Shown here in pieces: positions 1-10,680 of a DNA stretch of 64,000 nt. Position numbers and translations under genes: made by a program. This stretch comes from Achromobacter denitrificans NBRC 15125 (GTDB taxonomy: Bacteria; Pseudomonadota; Gammaproteobacteria; Burkholderiales; Burkholderiaceae_B): the NCBI RefSeq assembly GCF_001571365.1, contig NZ_BCTQ01000020.1:1-64000 (forward strand), written 5' to 3'. The notes under the pieces were generated by a model. It made no database searches. It was not told where the DNA came from and was given only the letters and a program-made list of their open reading frames with translations. How positions within the stretch are numbered: position 1 is the stretch's first letter; each line of letters begins with the position of its first letter.

Positions 1-488
1 GCGGGCTGGGCGGCGGCCGGCCTGGGAGCCGGCTTGGCCGCCGCGGCAGGCGCGGCGCTCGCCGCGGACGGGGCGCCGGACGCGGCCGCGGGCGGCTGCG
101 CCCCGCCGACCTGCAAGCCGGCGGCCTGCAGGGCTTGCGCCTTTTTCAGACTGATGCCGCGCACGCGCTCGGCCAGGTCGTCCAGGGATTCGAACTTGCC
201 TCCCCGCTCGCGCTCCCGGACGATGGTTTCGGCGGTGCGCGGCCCGATGCCCCGCACGCTTTCCAGCTGCTGCGCGCTGGCCTGGTTCACGTCCACCGCG
301 CCCGCCGGCGCCGCGGCCAGGCCCAGGCCCGCCGTCATGAGCAACACGCCCATCGCCCGCCGCAAAGCGCGCGGCGTCGACTGGATGCCCGGCTCGCCTT
401 GCGGCGGGCGCCGGCCCGGCCCGTTGATGCGCCGCCAAGGCACAGACAGGCGCGGCCGCGCCACCGCGGAATGCAGGAATGGATTCAT
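1..488 (-). CDS. Helix-hairpin-helix (ComEA-like) protein, 3' part cut by window edge
   Basis: The frame is open from an ATG at 488 to the window edge with no stop, so the C-terminus is missing. From the internal ATG at 353 or 338 a hydrophobic exported N-terminus can be read (MTAGLGLAAAPAGA), followed by a classic helix-hairpin-helix of the ComEA type: VDVNQASAQQLESVRGIGPR, then a second hairpin RVRGISLKKAQALQAAG. An Ala/Pro-rich low-complexity tail follows. Such proteins bind DNA non-specifically in the periplasm and serve DNA uptake in competent species; in Bordetella-like genomes the job is not settled. The upstream ATG at 488 would add about 45 basic residues that look unlike a signal peptide, so the true start is probably 353 or 338. 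Confidence 0.72.
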   Translation of the reverse strand, partial: MNPFLHSAVARPRLSVPWRRINGPGRRPPQGEPGIQSTPRALRRAMGVLLMTAGLGLAAAPAGAVDVNQASAQQLESVRGIGPRTAETIVRERERGGKFESLDDLAERVRGISLKKAQALQAAGLQVGGAQPPAAASGAPSAASAAPAAAAKPAPRPAAAQP

Positions 489-632
489 GGAAGCCTCCGG
501 AAGTAAGGGGCGCAACGGATGTTGGGCCACGAGGCGATCATGCCGGCCGGCAGGGCCCCCGGCGCGGGCGGTGAACGGAAACATCCACCTCGGTTGGCCA
601 CGAGCGCGGCCTGCCCGCGCTCCCCCGGCGCA

Positions 633-664
633 AGAAAAAAGCCACCGGGGTCAGCAGTGGCTTT
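633..664 (-). terminator. Rho-independent terminator after hldD
   Basis: On the minus strand an AAAGCCAC / GTGGCTTT stem with a loop of about 11 nt runs into TTTTTTC. It lies 18 bp past the hldD stop and closes the lapA-lapB-hldA-hldD unit. Confidence 0.75.
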
Positions 665-681
665 GTCCTGGATGGGCGCGC

Positions 682-1671
682 TTACTTGCGGGCGCGCCAG
701 TAGCGCACGTACTCGGTTACGCCGGTCCGCACGTCGCGCATCGGCGCCTGGAAACCCGCCGCGCGCAGGCGCGAGACATCGGCCTGCGTGTAGCTCTGGT
801 AGCGGCCTTTCAGGTCGTCCGGGAACGGAATGTAGCGGATGAGGTCCTGCTCGACCAACTGGGCCAGCGTCAGCTCGGCTTCGCCGCGTTCCGCGCGCAG
901 CGCGTTCACCACGCCGGCGGCCACATCGTTGAACGGCTGAGCCCGGCCCGTGCCGCAATTGAAGATGCCCGACTGCTCGGGATGGTCGAGGAAATGCAGG
1001 TTCACGGCGACCACGTCCTCGACGGAGATGAAGTCGCGGCTCTGGCCGCCGTCCGGGTAGCCGTCCCAGCCCGCGAACAGGCGCACGTGCCCATGCTCCA
1101 GGAACTGGTTCATGTTGTGGAACGCCACCGAGGCCATGCGGCCTTTGTGCTGTTCGTGCGGACCGTAGACGTTGAAGTAGCGCAGCCCCACGACCTGGGC
1201 CGTCAGGCTGTCCATGCGCCGGCGCAGGACCTGGTCGAACAGCAGCTTGGAATAGCCGTAGACGTTCAAGGGGCCTTCGTTGGCCGGGTCTTCCACGTAG
1301 ACCGAAGAGCCGCCGTACACGGCGGCCGAGGAGGCGTACAGGAAGGGAATGCGGCGCGCCTGGCAGAACTCGAACAGCTCCAGCGTGACGCGGTAGTTGT
1401 TGTCCAGCATGTAGCGGCCGTTGCGTTCGGTGGTGTCCGAACACGCGCCCTGGTGCAGGATGGCGCGAATGTCGCCGATGCTGCCCTCGGCGATGCGGCG
1501 GCGGAACTCGTCCTTGTCCAGGTAATCGGCGATCTTGCAGTCGACCAGGTTGACGAACTTGTCGCCTTCGGTGAGGTCATCGACCGCGATGATGTCCTCG
1601 ATGCCGCGGCGGTTGAGCCCGCGCACCAGGTTGCTGCCTATGAAGCCCGCGGCTCCGGTAACGACGATCAT
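682..1671 (-). CDS. hldD: ADP-L-glycero-D-manno-heptose 6-epimerase
   Basis: Extended short-chain dehydrogenase that epimerises ADP-D-glycero-manno-heptose at C6, the last step in making the heptose precursor of the LPS inner core in the cytosol. The NADP-binding Rossmann motif TGAAGFIG lies at residues 5-12, and the YxxxK catalytic pair is Tyr138/Lys142 (YGYSK). At 329 residues it is the normal family length. Its ATG overlaps the stop of the upstream heptose kinase by 4 bp (ATGA), so the two are translationally coupled. The terminator at 633-664 ends the transcript. Nothing unusual is seen. Confidence 0.96.
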   Translation of the reverse strand: MIVVTGAAGFIGSNLVRGLNRRGIEDIIAVDDLTEGDKFVNLVDCKIADYLDKDEFRRRIAEGSIGDIRAILHQGACSDTTERNGRYMLDNNYRVTLELFEFCQARRIPFLYASSAAVYGGSSVYVEDPANEGPLNVYGYSKLLFDQVLRRRMDSLTAQVVGLRYFNVYGPHEQHKGRMASVAFHNMNQFLEHGHVRLFAGWDGYPDGGQSRDFISVEDVVAVNLHFLDHPEQSGIFNCGTGRAQPFNDVAAGVVNALRAERGEAELTLAQLVEQDLIRYIPFPDDLKGRYQSYTQADVSRLRAAGFQAPMRDVRTGVTEYVRYWRARK

Positions 1672-2609
1672 GAGGATTCTCCTGCCAGTTCGGCGGCGGT
1701 GACGACGGACGTGCCCAGCTTGCCGACGGCGATGCCGCCGGCCTTGTTGGCCCAGGCCATGGCCTCGGCCCAGGGCAGATCGATGGCGCGCGACACCGCC
1801 AGGGTGGCGAGCACGGTATCGCCCGCGCCGGACACGTCGAACACTTCGTGCGCCTGCGCGTCGATGTGGTCGCGTCCCGCATCGGTAAACAAAGTCATGC
1901 CCTGCTCGGAGCGCGTCACGAGCAAGGCCTCCAGATCCAGGTCGGCGCGCAAGCGCTGCGCCCGGCCGGTGAGTTCGGCCTCGGAATTCCAGCGGCCCAC
2001 GGCCTGCTGCATTTCCGCACGGTTGGGCGTGACCAGGGTGGCGCCGCGATAGCGCGTGTAGTCGTCGCCCTTGGGATCGACCAGCACCGGCACGCCCGCG
2101 GCGCGGGCCAGCGCGATGAGGGCTTCGACCCGCGTGAGCACGCCCTTGGCGTAGTCGGACAGCACCACGATGTCGTGGTTGGCCAGGTGGCGCGCCAGCG
2201 AGGCATCCACGCTGTCCAGCGCCGCCTGGGCCGGATGCTGCTCGAAATCCACGCGCAGCAGCTGTTGCTGCCTGCCCAGCACCCGCATTTTCAGCGTGGT
2301 GTGCAGCGACGGATCGGAGATCAGGTCGGCCTGGATGCCGGCCTCGGCGGACAGCCGGCGGACGCTGTCGCCCGCCTCGTCTTCACCCAGCACGCCCACC
2401 AGCGTTACGTGTCCGCCCAGCGCGGCGACGTTGCGGGCCACGTTGGCCGCGCCGCCCAGGCGGTCTTCGCGGCGCGCCACGCGCACCACCGGCACCGGCG
2501 CTTCCGGCGAGATGCGTTCGACCTCGCCGAACCAGTACCGGTCCAGCATCACGTCGCCCACCACGAGAACGCGGCTGCGCGAAATGGCTTCGGCGGGAAA
2601 AGATTTCAT
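1668..2609 (-). CDS. hldA: D-glycero-beta-D-manno-heptose 7-phosphate kinase (HldA type)
   Basis: PfkB-family sugar kinase that phosphorylates heptose-7-phosphate at C1. The family signature GGAANVARN is at residues 52-60 and the catalytic DVSGAGD motif at 258-264, with Asp264 as the base. At 313 residues it holds only the kinase domain; the cytidylyl/adenylyltransferase half of the fused E. coli HldE is absent, so HldC must be encoded elsewhere. It overlaps lapB upstream and hldD downstream by 4 bp each, which places heptose synthesis and LPS assembly control in one unit. Older literature calls this domain RfaE1. Confidence 0.93.
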   Translation of the reverse strand: MKSFPAEAISRSRVLVVGDVMLDRYWFGEVERISPEAPVPVVRVARREDRLGGAANVARNVAALGGHVTLVGVLGEDEAGDSVRRLSAEAGIQADLISDPSLHTTLKMRVLGRQQQLLRVDFEQHPAQAALDSVDASLARHLANHDIVVLSDYAKGVLTRVEALIALARAAGVPVLVDPKGDDYTRYRGATLVTPNRAEMQQAVGRWNSEAELTGRAQRLRADLDLEALLVTRSEQGMTLFTDAGRDHIDAQAHEVFDVSGAGDTVLATLAVSRAIDLPWAEAMAWANKAGGIAVGKLGTSVVTAAELAGESS

Positions 2610-3820
2610 TCAAGTTCTTCCAGACGGCGCGGCGCGTAGGTTTCCCATGCGTTGCAACCGGGGCATTGCCAGTAAAAACGACGCGCCTGAAAACCGCAAC
2701 TGCGGCATGCGTAGCGGTCCAGCCGCTGCGTATGCTTGTGGATCAGGCTGCGCAATAGCGTCAGGTCGGCGCCGGGCACCGGGCCGTGGTCGGCGCCGCC
2801 CTCGCCGTTGGCGAGTTCGGCCTCCAGCAGGCGGTCCAGCCCCAGCAGGGACGGATGGCTGCGCAAGGCGCCGCGGGCGAAGGTCCACGCCGGCGCGGCC
2901 CCCTGCTGCACGCGCAGCTCGCGGAACAGCACGTTGAACAGGTCCAGCGAGGCATGGCGCGCGTACTGTTTCTGGAGGACTTCCAGCCCGGCTTCGGCCT
3001 GGTTGGCGGCGCGGTAGTTGGCCAGCACCTGCTCGGCCACCAGGCCCGCGTATTCCGGGGCATCGGTCATGACCGACTCCAGATACAGCCTCTCCCGCTT
3101 GGGATCCTGTTCGATCAGGGCCAGGCGGGCGCGCAGCATGGCGGTGCGCACCATGGCGCCCCGGCTCGATGTCGCGTCGATGCCCGACAGGGCGTGGTCG
3201 GCGGCATCCAGCGCCTTGTGGGCCGCTTCGCTGTCGGCCGGCTTGGCCAATAGCGCGGTCTGCGCCTGCTCGCAGTAGTAGTGCACGATCTGCGGCACCG
3301 GCTCGTCGACCAGGCCTTGCAGCGTCTTCACGGCCTCGATCGCGCGCGGCCAGTCGTGTTCCGATTCGAAGATGCGGATCAGCGAGCGCAGCGCCGGCAA
3401 GGCGTAACGGGTGTCCTTCAGCTGCTCGAAGCCGCTTTCGGCGCGGTCCAGCATGCCGGCCTTCAGGAAATCCTGCGCCAGCTCATGCTGGGCATGCTCG
3501 CGTTCGGCGGCGGGCAGGTCCGAGCGGCTCAGCAGGCTCTGGTGCACGCGGATGGCGCGCTCCATCTCGCCGCGGCGGCGAAAGAGGCTGCCGAGCGCGA
3601 AGTGCAGCTCGGTGGTTTCGGGGTCGAGCTTGGCCACCTCGACGAAGGCGTCGATGGCGCGGTCCGGCTCTTCATTGAGCAGGAAATTCAAGCCCCGGAA
3701 ATAGGAATCGGGCAGGCTGCGGGTTTCCCGCAGCATTTGCCGGATGTCGAAGCGCGCGGCCAACCAGCCCAGCGCGAACAGCACCGGCACGAAAATCAAC
3801 CACCAAGGTTCAAAATCCAC
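2606..3820 (-). CDS. lapB: Lipopolysaccharide assembly protein LapB (YciM)
   Basis: 404 residues. An N-terminal membrane anchor (about residues 5-22) is followed by a long series of TPR helices and a C-terminal rubredoxin-like metal knuckle, CRSC at 372-375 and CPGC at 386-389. In E. coli LapB tunes LPS output by adapting FtsH to degrade LpxC. The fusion of anchor, TPR and rubredoxin knuckle is diagnostic. It sits between lapA (60-bp gap) and hldA (4-bp overlap), the usual lapAB pairing with heptose genes added on in this lineage. Confidence 0.93.
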   Translation of the reverse strand: MDFEPWWLIFVPVLFALGWLAARFDIRQMLRETRSLPDSYFRGLNFLLNEEPDRAIDAFVEVAKLDPETTELHFALGSLFRRRGEMERAIRVHQSLLSRSDLPAAEREHAQHELAQDFLKAGMLDRAESGFEQLKDTRYALPALRSLIRIFESEHDWPRAIEAVKTLQGLVDEPVPQIVHYYCEQAQTALLAKPADSEAAHKALDAADHALSGIDATSSRGAMVRTAMLRARLALIEQDPKRERLYLESVMTDAPEYAGLVAEQVLANYRAANQAEAGLEVLQKQYARHASLDLFNVLFRELRVQQGAAPAWTFARGALRSHPSLLGLDRLLEAELANGEGGADHGPVPGADLTLLRSLIHKHTQRLDRYACRSCGFQARRFYWQCPGCNAWETYAPRRLEELE

Positions 3821-3880
3821 TGTTCGGGCTCTTGCGGGAAGTCGGTGCGGAAAAGGCGGAATGCAGCGTGCGCAACGGCA

Positions 3881-4195
3881 TTACAGCGGCGACATCGGGG
3901 CGACGGCCTCGGGCGGCACGACGGGCGTGGTGCCATTGACCGCGGCCTGGACGCGATCCAGCTCACGGCGCAGGCGCATGGCCTCGCGGCGACGACGCAT
4001 GGCGGCGGGCACTGTCAGCAAGAGGCCGAACAAGGCGCCCAGCACGAAAACAACCAGCATCACGACGATGAGCGGAACGTCCTGCACCACGTAATCGGCG
4101 TAGAACTTCACGGCAACCGGATCGGTGTTCTTCAAGGCGAACATCAATACCGCAACAAACACGAGCAATCGCAGGGCCCAGACGAGGTAGCGCAT
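3881..4195 (-). CDS. lapA: Lipopolysaccharide assembly protein LapA domain protein
   Basis: I start at the ATG at 4195 (MRYLVWALRLL), giving 104 residues; upstream in-frame codons run into the ihfB terminator and look non-coding. Two hydrophobic segments (about residues 4-20 and 44-66) make an inner-membrane hairpin, followed by a basic, arginine-rich cytosolic helix (RRRREAMRLRRELDRV). This is the LapA/DUF1049 layout. It is first in the lapA-lapB-hldA-hldD cluster. Confidence 0.88.
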   Translation of the reverse strand: MRYLVWALRLLVFVAVLMFALKNTDPVAVKFYADYVVQDVPLIVVMLVVFVLGALFGLLLTVPAAMRRRREAMRLRRELDRVQAAVNGTTPVVPPEAVAPMSPL

Positions 4196-4252
4196 GACGC
4201 ATGCTCCTAAGAATTCGAGACTTTCAATTGTAAGCGACGTCTCGGAGATGCC

Positions 4253-4289
4253 GCGAAAAAACAAAGCCCCTTGATTTCTCAAGGGGCTT
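4253..4289 (-). terminator. Rho-independent terminator after ihfB
   Basis: A perfect 11-bp inverted repeat, AAGCCCCTTGA / TCAAGGGGCTT with a 4-nt loop, is followed on the minus strand by TTTGTTTTTT. It closes the rpsA-ihfB transcript 45 bp past the ihfB stop. Confidence 0.88.
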
Positions 4290-4333
4290 CGTCCGCGGTC
4301 CGATCCGCCCGAAGGCAGCCTTCAGCCGTGCCG

Positions 4334-4693
4334 TCAATGCATGGCGTGCAGACTCGCCATCGACGGCATCGGTTCACTCGATCCAGAGGATTGAGCGTCC
4401 TCGTCATTGCCGCCGGCCAAGTCCACCCGCTCGCGCAATTCCTTGCCCGCCTTGAAGTGCGGCACCTGTTTTCCAGGCACCAGCACCTGCTCGCCGGATT
4501 TCGGATTGCGCCCGATGCGGGGAGACCGCTGCGACAGCGAAAAGCTGCCAAAACCGCGGATCTCGATGCGCTGGCCCGAGGCCAGGGCCTGGGTCATTGC
4601 ATCGAGCACGGTCTTGACCGCGTAATCGGTGTCGCGGGCGGCCAGCTGAGGATAGCGGGCCGCCAAGGCGGCGATCAGCTCCGACTTGGTCAC
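4334..4693 (-). CDS. ihfB: Integration host factor subunit beta
   Basis: 119 residues beginning at a GTG codon 3 bp after the rpsA stop. [15 protein letters not shown] and the [12 protein letters not shown] and [10 protein letters not shown] blocks are the DNABII fold and its DNA-wrapping beta arm. With IhfA it bends DNA in replication, transcription and phage recombination. The C-terminus is about 20 residues longer than in E. coli, which is usual in Bordetella-like proteins. The rpsA-ihfB pairing is conserved across proteobacteria. A resident lambda-type integrase 53 kb away could use this subunit, which is inference only. Confidence 0.95.
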   Translation of the reverse strand: MTKSELIAALAARYPQLAARDTDYAVKTVLDAMTQALASGQRIEIRGFGSFSLSQRSPRIGRNPKSGEQVLVPGKQVPHFKAGKELRERVDLAGGNDEDAQSSGSSEPMPSMASLHAMH

Positions 4694-4696
4694 GAA

Positions 4697-6409
4697 TTAA
4701 CCGTCGTTGCGCTGTTGGTCCAGCTTGGCCTTCAGCAGCGCGCCGAGGTTGGTGGTGCCGGACGAAGCGCTGGCGTCGGACATGCGCTGGATCGTTTCGG
4801 CGGTTTCGGCGTTGTCGCGGGCCTTGATCGACAGCTGGATCGAACGCGTCTTGCGGTCGATGTTGACGATCATGGCTTCGATGTTCTCGCCGGCGGTCAG
4901 GACGGTGGTGGCATCTTCGACGCGGCCCGAGGAGATCTCGGAAGCGCGCAGGTAGCCTTCGACGTCCACGGACAGCGTCACGACGGCGCCCTTGGCTTCG
5001 ACCGACTTGATGGTGCCCGGAACAACGGCGCCCTTGTCGAAGGTGGCAACGAAGTTGTTGAAGGGGTCGCCTTCCAGCTGCTTGATGCCCAGCGAGATGC
5101 GTTCCTTGTCGGTATCGATGCCCAGAACCACGGCTTCGATCTCGTCGCCCTTCTTGAAGTTGCGCACGGCTTCTTCGCCAGCTTCCGTCCACGACAGGTC
5201 GGACAGGTGCACCAGGCCGTCGATGCCGCCGGGCAGGCCGACGAACACGCCGAAGTCGGTGATCGACTTGATGGCGCCGCGGACCTTGTCACCACGCTTG
5301 AAGTTGGTGGCGAACTCTTCCCACGGGTTCTGGCGGCACTGCTTCATGCCCAGCGAGATGCGACGACGGTCTTCGTCGATTTCCAGGACCATGACTTCGA
5401 CTTCTTCGCCCAGGGTAACGACCTTGCGCGGATCGACGTTCTTGTTGGTCCAGTCCATTTCGGAGACGTGCACCAGGCCTTCGATGCCGGCTTCCACTTC
5501 AACGAACGCGCCGTAGTCGGTCAGGTTGGTAACCTTGCCGAACAGGCGGGTGCCTTGCGGGTAGCGGCGAGCCAGGCCCACCCACGGATCTTCGCCCAGT
5601 TGCTTGACGCCCAGCGAGACGCGGCTCTTTTCCTGGTCGAACTTGAGGACCTTGGCTTCGACTTCCTGACCCACTTGCAGGACTTCGGAGGGGTGACGCA
5701 CACGGCGCCAGGCCATGTCGGTGATGTGCAGCAGGCCGTCGATACCGCCCAGGTCCACGAACGCGCCGTAGTCGGTGATGTTCTTGACCACGCCCTTGAC
5801 CACGGCACCTTCGTGCAGGGTTTCGAGCAGCTTTTGACGCTCTTCGCCCATGCTGGCTTCCAGCACCTGGCGACGCGACAGCACGACGTTGTTGCGCTTG
5901 CGGTCGAGCTTGATGACCTTGAATTCGAGGGTCTTGCCTTCGTACGGGGTGGTGTCCTTGACCGGGCGCAGATCCACCAGCGAACCCGGCAGGAACGCGC
6001 GGATGCCGTTGGTCATGACGGTCAGGCCGCCCTTCACCTTGCCGGTGATGGTGCCGGTGACCAGCTCGCCGTTTTCCAGGGCCTTTTCCAGTTGCAGCCA
6101 GGCCGACAGGCGCTTGGCGCGGTCACGCGACAGGATGGTGTCGCCGTAGCCGTTTTCCAGGGAATCGATGGCCACCGAGACGAAATCGCCAGGTTGCACT
6201 TCGAGCTCGCCCTGGTCGTTCAGGAACTCTTCCAGGGGGATCAGCGCTTCGGACTTCAGGCCGGCGTTGACGACGACGAAGTTATGGTCGACGCGCACGA
6301 CTTCGGCGCTGATGACCTCGCCGGACTTCATGTCCTGGCTCTTGAGGCTTTGTGCGAAAAGGTCGGCGAAGCTTTCGCCGCCGGTGGCGGTAGTGGAAAC
6401 GGAAGACAT
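4697..6409 (-). CDS. rpsA: 30S ribosomal protein S1
   Basis: 570 residues from the ATG at 6409 ([18 protein letters not shown]); the extra upstream Met codons read through a non-coding leader. Six S1/OB-fold RNA-binding domains can be followed, each with the GxVxxxxxYGAFV-type core (for example [18 protein letters not shown] and [19 protein letters not shown]). S1 brings mRNA to the 30S subunit. A 207-bp spacer with a terminator-like element separates it from cmk upstream. Confidence 0.97.
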   Translation of the reverse strand: MSSVSTTATGGESFADLFAQSLKSQDMKSGEVISAEVVRVDHNFVVVNAGLKSEALIPLEEFLNDQGELEVQPGDFVSVAIDSLENGYGDTILSRDRAKRLSAWLQLEKALENGELVTGTITGKVKGGLTVMTNGIRAFLPGSLVDLRPVKDTTPYEGKTLEFKVIKLDRKRNNVVLSRRQVLEASMGEERQKLLETLHEGAVVKGVVKNITDYGAFVDLGGIDGLLHITDMAWRRVRHPSEVLQVGQEVEAKVLKFDQEKSRVSLGVKQLGEDPWVGLARRYPQGTRLFGKVTNLTDYGAFVEVEAGIEGLVHVSEMDWTNKNVDPRKVVTLGEEVEVMVLEIDEDRRRISLGMKQCRQNPWEEFATNFKRGDKVRGAIKSITDFGVFVGLPGGIDGLVHLSDLSWTEAGEEAVRNFKKGDEIEAVVLGIDTDKERISLGIKQLEGDPFNNFVATFDKGAVVPGTIKSVEAKGAVVTLSVDVEGYLRASEISSGRVEDATTVLTAGENIEAMIVNIDRKTRSIQLSIKARDNAETAETIQRMSDASASSGTTNLGALLKAKLDQQRNDG

Positions 6410-6554
6410 GGGGTTGAAATCCATTGGGCCGAAATGGCCGTTAAATACACACCGCAGCGGATTGCCCGCCACAGTGGAGTCAAAATACCTGTTTGCCGGT
6501 TCGCCCTTGCGGGGTGGCCCGTGGGGGTTGCGCCATGCTTGAACAGGGCCGATA

Positions 6555-6593
6555 AAAAAATCAGAAAACCAGGGTGGATTCGCGTAGCCACCC
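6555..6593 (-). terminator. Probable terminator or attenuator between cmk and rpsA
   Basis: On the minus strand a GGGTGG / CCACCC stem with a 10-nt loop is followed, after about 9 nt, by a T-rich run with seven Ts. The gap between stem and T-run makes it weaker than a standard intrinsic terminator. It may attenuate readthrough from the upstream aromatic operon into rpsA. Confidence 0.5.
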
Positions 6594-6616
6594 GGCAGGG
6601 CCGATCCCGGAATGGA

Positions 6617-7309
6617 TCAGCGGTCCGCCGAGGCGCGCTTCCAAAAATCCAGTATTGCCTGCACCGTTTCTGCAATCGTCAAATCAGACGAATCCAGCAC
6701 GTGTGCATCCGCTGCGGGAGCCAACGGAGCCGTAGTTCGCCCCATATCGCGAGCATCCCGCTCGCGCATATCCCGTAGAAGGTCATCTAGATTAGCAGAA
6801 ATTCCCTTTTCGATCAACTGCTTACAGCGCCTCTCCGCCCGCGCGACCACGTCGGCGACCAGGAACACCTTCAGGGGCGCGTCGGGGAACACCACCGTGC
6901 CCATGTCGCGCCCGTCCGCCACCAGGCCCGGAGGCAGCCGGAAAGCGCGCTGGCGCTCCAGCAGCGCCTGGCGCACGCCCGGGAAAGCCGCCACGCGGGA
7001 GGCGAAATTGCCCACTTCCTCGCGACGGATGTCGTGGCCGGCCTCCTTGCCCTCCAGATAGATGTGGGGGCCGTCGAAACGCACGTCCAGCGTTTCGGCC
7101 ACGCGGGCCACGCCAGGCTCGTCTTCGGCCGCCAGGCCGCGATTGATCGCCGCCAGGGCGGTCAGGCGGTAGAGCGCGCCGCTGTCGAGCACCGCCCAGC
7201 CCAGCGCCTTGGCGACGCGATGGGCCACGGTGCCCTTGCCGGACGCGGTGGGGCCGTCGATCGTGATGACCGGCACGGCGGAAGGGGTTTCGGAGGAAAT
7301 CGAAGTCAT
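6617..7309 (-). CDS. cmk: Cytidylate kinase
   Basis: 230 residues. The P-loop GPTASGKGT lies at residues 19-27, and the [13 protein letters not shown] block is the CMP-binding signature. It phosphorylates CMP and dCMP. It follows aroA with an 11-bp gap, the conserved aroA-cmk-rpsA order of proteobacteria. Confidence 0.96.
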   Translation of the reverse strand: MTSISSETPSAVPVITIDGPTASGKGTVAHRVAKALGWAVLDSGALYRLTALAAINRGLAAEDEPGVARVAETLDVRFDGPHIYLEGKEAGHDIRREEVGNFASRVAAFPGVRQALLERQRAFRLPPGLVADGRDMGTVVFPDAPLKVFLVADVVARAERRCKQLIEKGISANLDDLLRDMRERDARDMGRTTAPLAPAADAHVLDSSDLTIAETVQAILDFWKRASADR

Positions 7310-7320
7310 GGGTACATCCG

Positions 7321-8643
7321 CTAGGCCGTCACCAGGCCCGCGTAAACGTCAAAGTAACCCGGGAAGGTCTTGCTGACGCAACCCGGGTCGAGGATACGGA
7401 CCGCCGAGGGGCCGAAGGCCGCCAGCGAGAAGCACATTGCCATGCGATGGTCGTCCCAGGTGCCGATATGCGCGTCGCGCCAGCCGTCCCGGGCCGGCGG
7501 CGTCACCCGCAGCCAATCCGGCCCCGATTCCACGCGCGCGCCCAGCTTCTCCAGCTCGGTCTGCATGGCGTGGATGCGGTCCGTCTCCTTGACGCGCCAG
7601 CTGCCGATGTTGCGCAGGCGGCAGGGCCCGTCGGCGAACAGCGCCAGGGCGGCCGCGGTCATGGCGGCGTCCGGAATCAGGTTGAAATCCGTGTCGAAGG
7701 CTTTCAGGCGCTCGCCCTGCGCCACGCGGGCGCCAGAGACCTCGATCCAGTCGGGGCCGTAGCTCACGGAAGCGCCCATGTCGGCCAGGGTGCCGGCGAA
7801 GGCGACGTCGCCCTGGATGCTGTCGGCGCCCACGCCGGTCACGCGCAGCGGACCGCCGCCGATGGCGCCCAGCGCCAGGAAGTAGGAGGCGGTGGAGGCA
7901 TCGCCCTCGACCGCGATCCGGCCCGGGCTGCGATACGCGGCCCCGCCGTCGATCACGAAGCGGCTCCAGCCGTCTCGCCGCACCTGCACGCCGAAGCGCG
8001 CCATCAGGTTCAGCGTGATCTCGATGTAGGGCTTGGAAATGAGTTCGCCCACGACCTCGATCGTTACGGGCTTGCCGGTGCCGCTCGCCTGCAGCGGCGC
8101 TGCCAGCAGCAAGGCCGTCAAGAACTGGCTGGACACCGACCCCTGCACCCGCGTCACCGCTTCCTCGGCGATCTCGCCGCGGCCGATATGCAGGGGCGGA
8201 TAGCCGGGCTGGCCCAGGTAATCGATGCGCGCCCCCAGGGCATTGAGCGCGTCCACCAGGTCCCCGATGGGGCGCTCGTGCATGCGCGGCACGCCCGACA
8301 GGCGGTAGTCCCCGCCCATCAGCGCCAACGCCGCGGTCAGGGGACGGATGGCGGTGCCGGCGTTGCCCATGAACAGGTCCGCGCTTTCCACCGGGAAGCG
8401 CCGCACGCCTTGCACCGTGACCCGGCCCTCTTCCAGCTCGGACACCTGCACGCCCAGCAGGCGCAAGGCGCCCAGCATCACGCGCGTGTCGTCCGAATCC
8501 AGCAGGCCGGTGATGTCGGTGCTGCCTTCGGCGATCGCGGCCAGCAGCAGCACGCGGTTCGAAATGCTCTTGGAGCCCGGCAGGGCGATCACGCCCTGCG
8601 CTTGCCGCACCCGCGGCAGATCGAGATAAGGCAAAGCGCCCAT
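7321..8643 (-). CDS. aroA: 3-phosphoshikimate 1-carboxyvinyltransferase (EPSP synthase)
   Basis: I take the ATG at 8643 ([17 protein letters not shown]), giving 440 residues. The longer frame upstream overlaps tyrA and is arginine-rich shadow. [10 protein letters not shown] near the N-terminus binds shikimate-3-phosphate, [12 protein letters not shown] is the PEP-site signature, and [10 protein letters not shown] lies near the C-terminus. It catalyses the sixth step of the shikimate pathway. The 5-bp gap to tyrA shows it is in the same unit. Confidence 0.95.
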   Translation of the reverse strand: MGALPYLDLPRVRQAQGVIALPGSKSISNRVLLLAAIAEGSTDITGLLDSDDTRVMLGALRLLGVQVSELEEGRVTVQGVRRFPVESADLFMGNAGTAIRPLTAALALMGGDYRLSGVPRMHERPIGDLVDALNALGARIDYLGQPGYPPLHIGRGEIAEEAVTRVQGSVSSQFLTALLLAAPLQASGTGKPVTIEVVGELISKPYIEITLNLMARFGVQVRRDGWSRFVIDGGAAYRSPGRIAVEGDASTASYFLALGAIGGGPLRVTGVGADSIQGDVAFAGTLADMGASVSYGPDWIEVSGARVAQGERLKAFDTDFNLIPDAAMTAAALALFADGPCRLRNIGSWRVKETDRIHAMQTELEKLGARVESGPDWLRVTPPARDGWRDAHIGTWDDHRMAMCFSLAAFGPSAVRILDPGCVSKTFPGYFDVYAGLVTA

Positions 8644-8648
8644 GTCAG

Positions 8649-9551
8649 CTACTCCTTGCGCCAGTTGCGGCGCGCTTGCGCCGCCGTATCCAGCAGCGTC
8701 AGCAAAGCCGCGCCGTCGCCTTCGGCAATGGCGCGTTCGGCACGATCCAGCACCGCGCGAACGTCGGCCAGTTCGGCCAGCATCGCGTCGCGATTGGACA
8801 GGAAGATATCGCGCCACATCTCCGGCGAACCCGCCGCGATGCGCGTGAAATCGCGAAAACCGCTGCCCGCGAGGCCGAGGCGGGTCGGCGCGTCGGCGGC
8901 CAGGGCCACCTGCTCCATGTAGACCGCCGAGAGCAGGTGCGGCAAATGGCTGACGGACGCCAGCACCCGGTCGTGGGCATCGGCATCCATGTCGATCACG
9001 TCCGCCCCGCAGGCCTGCCAGGCGCGGCGCGTCAGGTCGAGGGCGGCCGGGCCGTTTTCAGGCAGCGGCGTCAGGACGACGGTGCGCTCGCGGTAGAGAT
9101 CGGCGTCCGCCGCCTCCGGCCCGGTGCGCGCGGCGCCCGCGATGGGATGGCCGGGCACGAACTGCCCGATCCGCCCGCCCAACGCGGCGCGCGCCGCGGC
9201 GACCACTTCCGCCTTGGTGCTGCCGGCGTCGGTGAGCACGGTGCCCGCGCCCAGATGAGGGAGCATGCGCGACAAGGCATCGGCCAGCCCGCCCACCGGC
9301 GTGGCCAGCAGGACCAGGTCGGCGCGCGCGGCCGCCTCTTCCAGGGAGACGGCCTCGTCGATCAGGCCCAGTTCGAGCGCGCGCGCCAGCGACTGCGCGT
9401 TGCGCCCCGCCCCCAGCACCCTGCCCGCCTGCCCGGCCCGGCGCAGCGCCGCGGCGAAGGATCCGCCGATCAGGCCCACGCCGACGATGGCCAATACAGG
9501 AATCAGGGGGCCAGCGGCCCCCTGATCGGAAGACAGTGAAGCGTCGTTCAT
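8649..9551 (-). CDS. tyrA: Prephenate dehydrogenase
   Basis: 300 residues from the ATG at 9551, which overlaps the hisC stop (ATGA). The Rossmann motif [14 protein letters not shown] is near residue 23 and the catalytic GHPIAG block is in the middle. It is a stand-alone dehydrogenase without a fused chorismate mutase; the mutase is in PheA. It makes 4-hydroxyphenylpyruvate for tyrosine. HisC next door can act as the aromatic transaminase that finishes the pathway. Confidence 0.92.
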   Translation of the reverse strand: MNDASLSSDQGAAGPLIPVLAIVGVGLIGGSFAAALRRAGQAGRVLGAGRNAQSLARALELGLIDEAVSLEEAAARADLVLLATPVGGLADALSRMLPHLGAGTVLTDAGSTKAEVVAAARAALGGRIGQFVPGHPIAGAARTGPEAADADLYRERTVVLTPLPENGPAALDLTRRAWQACGADVIDMDADAHDRVLASVSHLPHLLSAVYMEQVALAADAPTRLGLAGSGFRDFTRIAAGSPEMWRDIFLSNRDAMLAELADVRAVLDRAERAIAEGDGAALLTLLDTAAQARRNWRKE

Positions 9552-10669
9552 TCGGACAGGATGGCGGTCAGGGCGTCGATGAAGCGCTGGTTCTCTTCCG
9601 GCAGCCCGATGGATACGCGCAGCCACTCGGGCAGGCCGTCGCCGGCCACCGGACGCACGATCACGCCGCGCTTGAGCAGCTCCAGGTTGATGCGCGGAGC
9701 ATCGCCCACGTGGACCAGCACGAAGTTGCCGTAGCTGGGCACGTAGCGCAGCGCCAGCGCGTCGAACGCGGCGCACAGCTGCGCCTTGCCCGACTTGTTC
9801 GAGGCATAGGCCTGCGCCAGATACGCGGCGTCGCCCAGCGCGGCCACGGCGGCGGCCTGTGCCAGCGTGTTGACGTTGAACGGCTGGCGCACGCGGTTCA
9901 GCAGGTCGGTCAGGGCGGGCTGCGCCACCGAGAAACCCACGCGCAGGCCGGCCAGGCCGTAGGCCTTGGAGAAGGTGCGCGAGACGATCAGGTTCGGATA
10001 GCGGCGCACCAGGGCGGTGCTGTCGAAGCGGAATTCCGGATCGAGGTATTCGTTGTAGGCCTCGTCCAGCACGACGGTGACGCGGTCGCCGTGGGCGGCA
10101 TGCACGCGCTCCAGGAAGGCCGCGATCTCGTCGCCCGGCACGAAGGTGCCCGTGGGGTTGTTGGGGTTGGCGATGAACACCAGGCGCGTGTCGTCCGCGA
10201 TCGCGTCGAACATCGCGCCCAGGTCATGGCCGTATTCCTTGGCCGGCACCACGATGTGGCGCGCGCCGCGCGCCTGGGTGGCCAGGCGGTACACGGCGAA
10301 CGAGTGCTGCGCGTACACGGCCGAGGCGCCCGGTTCCAGCAGCGCCAGCGCCGCGATCTCCAGGATGTCGTTGGAGCCGTTGCCCAGCGTGATCCAGTTC
10401 ATCGGCACGCCGTAGCGTTCGGCCAGCGCCGCCTTCAGGTCGAAGCCGTTGGGATCCGGGTAGCGCGCCAGCGATTCGGCCGCGGCCAGCATGGCCTCGC
10501 GCGCCGACTTGGGCATGCCCAGCGGGTTTTCGTTGGAGGCCAGCTTGACGATGCCGGCCGGATCCAGCCCGAACTCGCGGGCCAGTTCTTCGATGGGCTT
10601 GCCCGCCTGGTAAGGGGCGATGGCGCTGACGTGCGCGGGTGCGGCGAGGGGCTTGGATGCGGTGGTCAT
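9548..10669 (-). CDS. hisC: Histidinol-phosphate / aromatic aminotransferase
   Basis: 373 residues from the ATG at 10669 (MTTASKPLAAP); a GTG at 10684 overlapping the pheA stop would add five residues. Fold-type I PLP enzyme: KLASNENPLG near the N-terminus, FIANPNNPTGTF in the middle, and the Schiff-base lysine in SRTFSKAYGLAGLRVG. Sitting between pheA and tyrA and away from the his operon, this copy probably serves mainly phenylalanine and tyrosine synthesis. That role is inferred from context. Confidence 0.9.
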   Translation of the reverse strand: MTTASKPLAAPAHVSAIAPYQAGKPIEELAREFGLDPAGIVKLASNENPLGMPKSAREAMLAAAESLARYPDPNGFDLKAALAERYGVPMNWITLGNGSNDILEIAALALLEPGASAVYAQHSFAVYRLATQARGARHIVVPAKEYGHDLGAMFDAIADDTRLVFIANPNNPTGTFVPGDEIAAFLERVHAAHGDRVTVVLDEAYNEYLDPEFRFDSTALVRRYPNLIVSRTFSKAYGLAGLRVGFSVAQPALTDLLNRVRQPFNVNTLAQAAAVAALGDAAYLAQAYASNKSGKAQLCAAFDALALRYVPSYGNFVLVHVGDAPRINLELLKRGVIVRPVAGDGLPEWLRVSIGLPEENQRFIDALTAILSE

Positions 10670-10680
10670 GTTGTGGAGAC

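Noticed and set aside
4271-6778. 835-codon open frame antisense to ihfB and rpsA
   Set aside because: Shadow of strongly biased codons of a ribosomal-protein gene; no start signal or known fold.
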